64,000 nt of DNA from UBA7672 sp040398425. Lineage in GTDB: Bacteria > Pseudomonadota > Alphaproteobacteria > Caulobacterales > Hyphomonadaceae. A program made the translations under genes and the position numbers. Location of the stretch: contig JBBATZ010000014.1 of the NCBI GenBank assembly GCA_040398425.1, positions 6,753-70,752 on the forward strand, given 5' to 3'. Below, in pieces: positions 60,122 to 64,000 of the stretch; the stretch's first letter is position 1, and the number at the start of each line of letters is the position of its first letter. A model generated the notes under the pieces. That model saw only the letters and a program-made list of their open reading frames with translations, was not told the origin of the DNA and did not search any database.

Positions 60122-60644
60122 TCAATTGCAGCCGGACAGGCGACCCTCGAAATAGACTTTAGGGGTGGTCCCGTATCGCGCGTCGCTGCTCATGGCGGGA
60201 TGGCGGCGGATACGAAGCATGTCGTCTTCGCGCAGCCCCTTCAAATGGAGCTGGCCCGGCCTCTCCCAGAAGAAGGCCGCGCCTGCGCGTGGGGGAACCA
60301 TGCGGTCTTCCGGTGCTAGATCGGGCGCTGCCGTAAACGTGGTGCACGAATCGGCATGTCCTGTCGTGCTTGCCAACTCCGCATTCGTTCCGCTGGGAGC
60401 GAACGTCCAACGGCTTGTGCAAGTAGGGCTCGTCAATGCGAGTTCTTGACTGATCCCCGACGAAGCCGCCGGGATGTTCCCGGTCACGCAAGAGGCGCAG
60501 GAAGTCTGCGTCGCCTGCGTCATGCTGCTCCCAGCCGCCGCCGATGAACGCGATTTCCTGGGTCGCCGTTGCAACAGGCGCCGGACTTGCGCATCCGGCA
60601 AGAAGCGCAATGGCCGTCAGTAGCGCGGGCGAATAGGGTCTCAT
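60122..60644 (-). pseudogene. Frameshifted lipoprotein gene
   Basis: It starts with a clear lipoprotein signal (MRPYSPALLTAIALLAGC, ATG at 60644) and reads coding-like for about 50 residues (IAFIGGGWEQHDAGDA). A second frame takes over from about 60490, with plausible secreted-protein sequence (CVTGNIPAASSGISQELAL; GHADSCTTFTAAPDLAPEDR) to a stop at 60122. A single-base indel near 60490-60540 would join them. It may be a true frameshift mutation or a sequence error. Family unknown. Confidence 0.55.
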
Positions 60645-60796
60645 CGAATAGTCCCGCACAGTGGGCTCATCCGGAGGCCTCCGGGTGCGGCGCTTCGCCC
60701 GCCAGCATGGATGGCTTGGTAAACGCCGCAACGGCATGGCGCCGTTAGCGGCAGAGAGGGCTTACGCAGCGACGGACCAGACGCTAGAAACGGGTC

Positions 60797-61861
60797 ATGA
60801 CAACGCAATCCGGAACGCCAGACCTCGCCACCCTGATCGCCCGCGCCGAAGCGGGAGATGTAAACGCCGCCGCACGCGCTTCGCTTGAACTCGACCGCGC
60901 GGGCAAACACGCGCAGGCCTTCCAGTATCTGACGCGCGCCGCCCAGGGCGGCCATCTCACCGCGCAGGTAGCGCTGGGCTTGCGGCTGATGACGGGCCAC
61001 GCAGCGCCGCTGGAACCCGATCAGGGCATGATGCTGATCACGCGCGCCGCCGAGGGCGGCTCGGCAGACGCGTTGGCGCACATGGCCTCGATCGTGGCGA
61101 GCGGACTGATCGGCGAACCCAACTGGGAAGCGGCCTATGTCGCCCTCGCGCGTTCGGCCGAGCGGCGCAGCACAAGCGCGCTGGCCCAGATCAATGTGCT
61201 GGATGCGGCCGGCTTGTTCTCGGTGCGCGGGCTGCAGGACTTCGCGAATGCGCCACGTCCGCGCACGGTCTCCGAGACGCCGCACATCGCTACGCTCGAA
61301 GGTCTGCTCCCGCGCTCCTTCTGCGATCACTGGATTGCGCGCACGCAGCCCAAGCTTTCGGCGGCGCGTGTCCACGATGCGGAGCAAGGTGGACGGCGGG
61401 TCGACGCCATGCGCTCCAACACCGGCGCCGGCTTCCGTCTCGCCGATTCCGACCTGGTGATCCAGATGACGCGCGCGCGGATCGCGTCGGCGATCGGCCG
61501 CGCCATCCGCTGGCAGGAGCCGCCGAACGTACTGCATTATGCGGTCGGACAGTCCTACGCGCCGCACTACGATTTCCTTGATCCGGGCAACGTCAATTTC
61601 GGGCCCGTGATCCGCACGCAGGGTCAGCGCGTGGCGACGGCGCTTGTCTATCTCAATGACGGGTTCGACGGCGGCGAGACGCATTTCGTGGAGCTCAACC
61701 GCAAGATTCGCGGACGGCCGGGCGAGCTGCTGACATTCGACAATGTGCGCCCCGATGGCGCGGTCGACCCGCAGACACTGCACGCAGGATCGCCGCCGAC
61801 GCGGGGCGAGAAGTGGCTGTTGTCGGTGTGGGTACGCGATCGCCCGCAGCCGGTGGTGTAG
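60797..61861 (+). CDS. 2OG-Fe(II) prolyl 4-hydroxylase-like enzyme with Sel1-like N-terminus
   Basis: A 354-residue protein. The N-terminal half has helical Sel1/TPR-like repeats (AFQYLTRAAQGGHLTAQVAL; GMMLITRAAEGGSADALAHM). The C-terminal P4H-type double-stranded beta-helix has iron ligands His257 and Asp259 (YAPHYDFL) and His329 (QTLHAGSPP), plus Lys339 (GEKWLLSVWVRD) for 2-oxoglutarate. It hydroxylates an unknown substrate, possibly a protein prolyl residue. Followed by adenine deaminase 8 bases later, so co-transcription is likely. Confidence 0.88.
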   Translation: MTTQSGTPDLATLIARAEAGDVNAAARASLELDRAGKHAQAFQYLTRAAQGGHLTAQVALGLRLMTGHAAPLEPDQGMMLITRAAEGGSADALAHMASIVASGLIGEPNWEAAYVALARSAERRSTSALAQINVLDAAGLFSVRGLQDFANAPRPRTVSETPHIATLEGLLPRSFCDHWIARTQPKLSAARVHDAEQGGRRVDAMRSNTGAGFRLADSDLVIQMTRARIASAIGRAIRWQEPPNVLHYAVGQSYAPHYDFLDPGNVNFGPVIRTQGQRVATALVYLNDGFDGGETHFVELNRKIRGRPGELLTFDNVRPDGAVDPQTLHAGSPPTRGEKWLLSVWVRDRPQPVV

Positions 61862-61869
61862 TCGAGGCG

Positions 61870-62916
61870 ATGGAGCCGATGACACAAGATCTTGCGGGCT
61901 TCATTCGCGGACTGCCCAAGGCGGAACTTCACCTGCACATCGAAGGCTCGCTTGAGCCCGAGCTAATGTTCGCGCTGGGCCAGCGCAACAAGGTCGCCAT
62001 CCCGTTCAAGTCGGTGGACGAGGTGCGGGCGGCTTATGCGTTCTCGAACCTGCAGGATTTTCTCGACATCTATTATCAGGCCGCGAACGTCCTGCAGACG
62101 GAGCAGGATTTCCAGGCGCTGGCGAACGCGTACTTCAAGCGTCTCCATGCCGATGGCGGCGTTCATGCCGAGATCTTCTTCGATCCGGAAACGCATACCG
62201 ATCGCGGCTTGCCATTCTCGGTCGCAATCGAGGGCCTTTTGCAGGGCATGCGCGACGCCGAGACAAGGCACGGGATCACGTCGAAGCTGATCATGTGCTT
62301 CCTGCGCCATCTCGATGAGGAGTCGTCGTTCAAGACACTGAAGGCAGCTGAGCCGTATCTCGATCGTATTGCGGGCGTCGGGCTTGATAGTTCCGAGAAG
62401 GGTCACCCGCCGTCGAAATTTGCGCGCGTGTTCAAGGCGGCGAAGGAACGCGGGCTGAAGATCGTCGCGCATGCTGGTGAGGAAGGGCCGCCCGAGTACG
62501 TTTACGAGGCGCTGGATGTGCTGCAGGTCGATCGCATCGATCATGGCAATCGTGCGCTGGAGGATGCAGCCCTGACGCAGAGACTGGTGCGCGAGGGAAT
62601 GACGCTGACGGTGTGTCCGCTGTCGAACCTGAAGCTGTGCGTCGTGCGCGACCTCAAGGATCATCCGATGAAGCTGATGCTGGATCTGGGATTGAAGGCG
62701 ACCTGCAACTCGGACGACCCGGCCTATTTCGGCGGCTATATCGGCGACAATTACCTCCGCACGGCGCAGGCGGTGGGCCTGACGCGCGGCGAGATTGTGC
62801 AGCTGGCGAAGAATTCGTTCACCGGGTCGTTCCTCGATGCAAGGTCGATCGCCACGCATGTTGCAGCGGTGGAGGCTTACGCCGGCCGAGATCGATTGCC
62901 TGCGGAACCCGGATGA
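61870..62916 (+). CDS. Adenine deaminase (adenosine deaminase-like family)
   Basis: A 348-residue amidohydrolase that deaminates adenine to hypoxanthine, by family resemblance to the ADE2/Aah1 group. Metal and catalytic motifs: ELHLHIEGSLEPEL (zinc His21, His23), GLDSSEKGHPPSKF, VAHAGEEGPPEYV, RIDHGNRALED, and NSDDPAYFGG. Adenosine deaminase remains possible. Start is ATG 61870 (or 61879), 8 bases after the oxygenase stop. Confidence 0.9.
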   Translation: MEPMTQDLAGFIRGLPKAELHLHIEGSLEPELMFALGQRNKVAIPFKSVDEVRAAYAFSNLQDFLDIYYQAANVLQTEQDFQALANAYFKRLHADGGVHAEIFFDPETHTDRGLPFSVAIEGLLQGMRDAETRHGITSKLIMCFLRHLDEESSFKTLKAAEPYLDRIAGVGLDSSEKGHPPSKFARVFKAAKERGLKIVAHAGEEGPPEYVYEALDVLQVDRIDHGNRALEDAALTQRLVREGMTLTVCPLSNLKLCVVRDLKDHPMKLMLDLGLKATCNSDDPAYFGGYIGDNYLRTAQAVGLTRGEIVQLAKNSFTGSFLDARSIATHVAAVEAYAGRDRLPAEPG

Positions 62917-62950
62917 TGCTCTAGTCTGCATTCAGGACGTGGAGGTCGCG

Positions 62951-63343
62951 ATGTCTCTTGAGCGTAAGGTCCGCGCGTATATCGCCGCTGTAGAGGGCGG
63001 GGCCGTGGGGGAGGACCTGGCGGCGTTCTACCATCCCGACGCGATCCAGCACGAGTTCCCGAACAGGCTTGTGCCGCATGGCGCTGCGCGCGATCTCGAC
63101 GCCATCCTGCAAGGGGCCGAGCGCGGCTCGAAGCTGATGGAACGCCAGATCTATGATATCCATACCGTGACCGAGCTGGGCGACCGGGTCGTGCTTGAAT
63201 ACACATGGACGGGCTATCCGCGGACGCCGGTGGGGACGGTGCGGGTGGGGGAGGCGGTGCGGGCGCGCATCTGCCAGGTGATCGAGTACGAGGACGGGCT
63301 GATCATCCGTCAGCGCAATTACGACTGTTTTGAACCCTTCTGA
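62951..63343 (+). CDS. SnoaL-like NTF2-fold protein
   Basis: A 130-residue NTF2/SnoaL-like protein (LERKVRAYIAAVEGGAVGED start; LAAFYHPDAIQHEFPNRLV; TWTGYPRTPVGTVRVG; IEYEDGLIIRQRNYDCFEPF end). This subtype is common in polyketide-type isomerases and unknown hydrolases. A ggagg site precedes the ATG at 62951. It lies 34 bases after the deaminase and is probably in the same transcript. Confidence 0.85.
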   Translation: MSLERKVRAYIAAVEGGAVGEDLAAFYHPDAIQHEFPNRLVPHGAARDLDAILQGAERGSKLMERQIYDIHTVTELGDRVVLEYTWTGYPRTPVGTVRVGEAVRARICQVIEYEDGLIIRQRNYDCFEPF

Positions 63344-63350
63344 TGCGCAA

Positions 63351-63953
63351 ATGATCCGGAAGGGCATCACGGGAGTGGTCTTCGCCGTCCTGCTGATCGG
63401 CGGGTGCAGCAGGCCCGCGCCGGGGCCTGCCGACGCGGTCGACACATCCAACTTCACGCCCGATGAAGCCGAAGACGCCGAGCGAGCGGCGCTTTCACGC
63501 TGTGGCGAAGTCACCGTTGAGGGCTATTGCGGCGTCAGGTTCGGGATGCCGGCAGCGGAGGCGATGAAGGTCTTTCCGGTGAAGCTGGAGGGCTATGAGG
63601 CGCTCGCAGGCGCAGCCCAGGCGCCCGAGGCCTGCGCCGAACTCTTTGCCGTGCAGCCGGTGCGCGGCGTCAGCTTTCTGGCAGAAGGCGGGGTGATCGG
63701 GCGCGTCGATGTGATCACCGAGATTGTCCGCTCGCCTGAGGGCTTTGGCGTCGGCACGCAGGCCTCCGCCATCCGTACGCAATTCGGCGACGCGCTCCGT
63801 GTGAGCGTGAACGATCTTGAGCCCGAGATCACCGATCTCAGCATTGCCCAAGGCGCGGCGAAGTTCGTCTACGAAATCCAGGACGGCATCGTGCGCAGCT
63901 GGCGCGCCGGCATTGCGCCGACGGTCGACTACATCGCCCATTGCAGCGGCTAG
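63351..63953 (+). CDS. Small lipoprotein, unknown function
   Basis: A 200-residue exported lipoprotein (VVFAVLLIGGC lipobox). The mature part has three Cys (SRCGEVTVEGYCGVRFGM and APEACAELFAV) and no enzymatic motif that I recognise. Start ATG 63351 begins the signal and overlaps no gene; it lies 7 bases after the SnoaL stop, so co-transcription is likely. It is complete within the window, which ends 47 bases later. Confidence 0.7.
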   Translation: MIRKGITGVVFAVLLIGGCSRPAPGPADAVDTSNFTPDEAEDAERAALSRCGEVTVEGYCGVRFGMPAAEAMKVFPVKLEGYEALAGAAQAPEACAELFAVQPVRGVSFLAEGGVIGRVDVITEIVRSPEGFGVGTQASAIRTQFGDALRVSVNDLEPEITDLSIAQGAAKFVYEIQDGIVRSWRAGIAPTVDYIAHCSG

Positions 63954-64000
63954 AGCGGCATGCCTGAAATAGGAATCGAAAGGGGATTCCCGAAGGTCGC

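Overview
The window is a high-GC, gene-dense piece of an alphaproteobacterial chromosome, with about 72 protein-coding genes and no tRNA, rRNA or CRISPR array that I could see. A free-living Caulobacterales/Hyphomonadaceae-like organism fits best. Supporting signs are a ChvG/ChvI two-component pair beside HPr and EIIA-Man PTS genes, a hairpin pair like the alphaproteobacterial serC RNA motif, an EcfG-type stress promoter, a split sdhCDA/sdhB locus, an intracellular PHA depolymerase, and a mesaconyl-CoA hydratase/malyl-CoA thioesterase pair. The family-level placement is inference from gene content only.

Layout. 0-4 kb: EF-hand secreted protein, then (minus strand) chvI-chvG-EIIA-HPr. The expected hprK between chvG and EIIA is missing. 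4-11.4 kb: ParA-like ATPase, alkaline phosphatase lipoprotein, small exported proteins, serine hydrolase, GMC oxidoreductase, CsbD stress protein. 11.5-17.4 kb: EamA transporter, a serine biosynthesis operon (serC, MazG-like, GNAT, serA), and a caspase-like protein that looks circularly permuted. 17.4-28.8 kb: MerR/TipAS regulator, two intergenic repeats, MAPEG, sdhB, a SUFU-like protein, DUF885 peptidase, GST, then sdhA-sdhD-sdhC. 28.8-38.3 kb: amidotransferase, mch-mcl2, pyridoxal kinase, hydrolases, an Hpt-like protein, RarD, and an aspartate-semialdehyde dehydrogenase homologue that has lost both catalytic residues. 38.5-56.4 kb: leuB, leuD and leuC on one strand but spread over 17 kb, with a LysR/NAD-epimerase pair, HlyIII, PhaZ, a pseudo-receiver, tandem 3D-domain proteins and an M20 peptidase between them. 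56.5-64 kb: epoxide hydrolase, nitronate monooxygenase-like enzyme, diacylglycerol kinase, two decayed genes, a 2OG-Fe(II) oxygenase, adenine deaminase and small exported or SnoaL proteins.

How genes work together. The PTS-Ntr-type branch and ChvGI likely sense metabolic and envelope state. serC and serA supply serine. leuB, leuC and leuD supply leucine. sdhCDAB is complex II. mch and mcl2 belong to acetate/C2 assimilation by the ethylmalonyl-CoA route, which fits a PHA-storing organism with PhaZ. The most notable observations are the Cys- and His-less Asd homologue, the permuted caspase, the missing hprK, the pseudo-receiver, and a DUF2793 phage/GTA-like relic with a nonsense codon and a frameshift.
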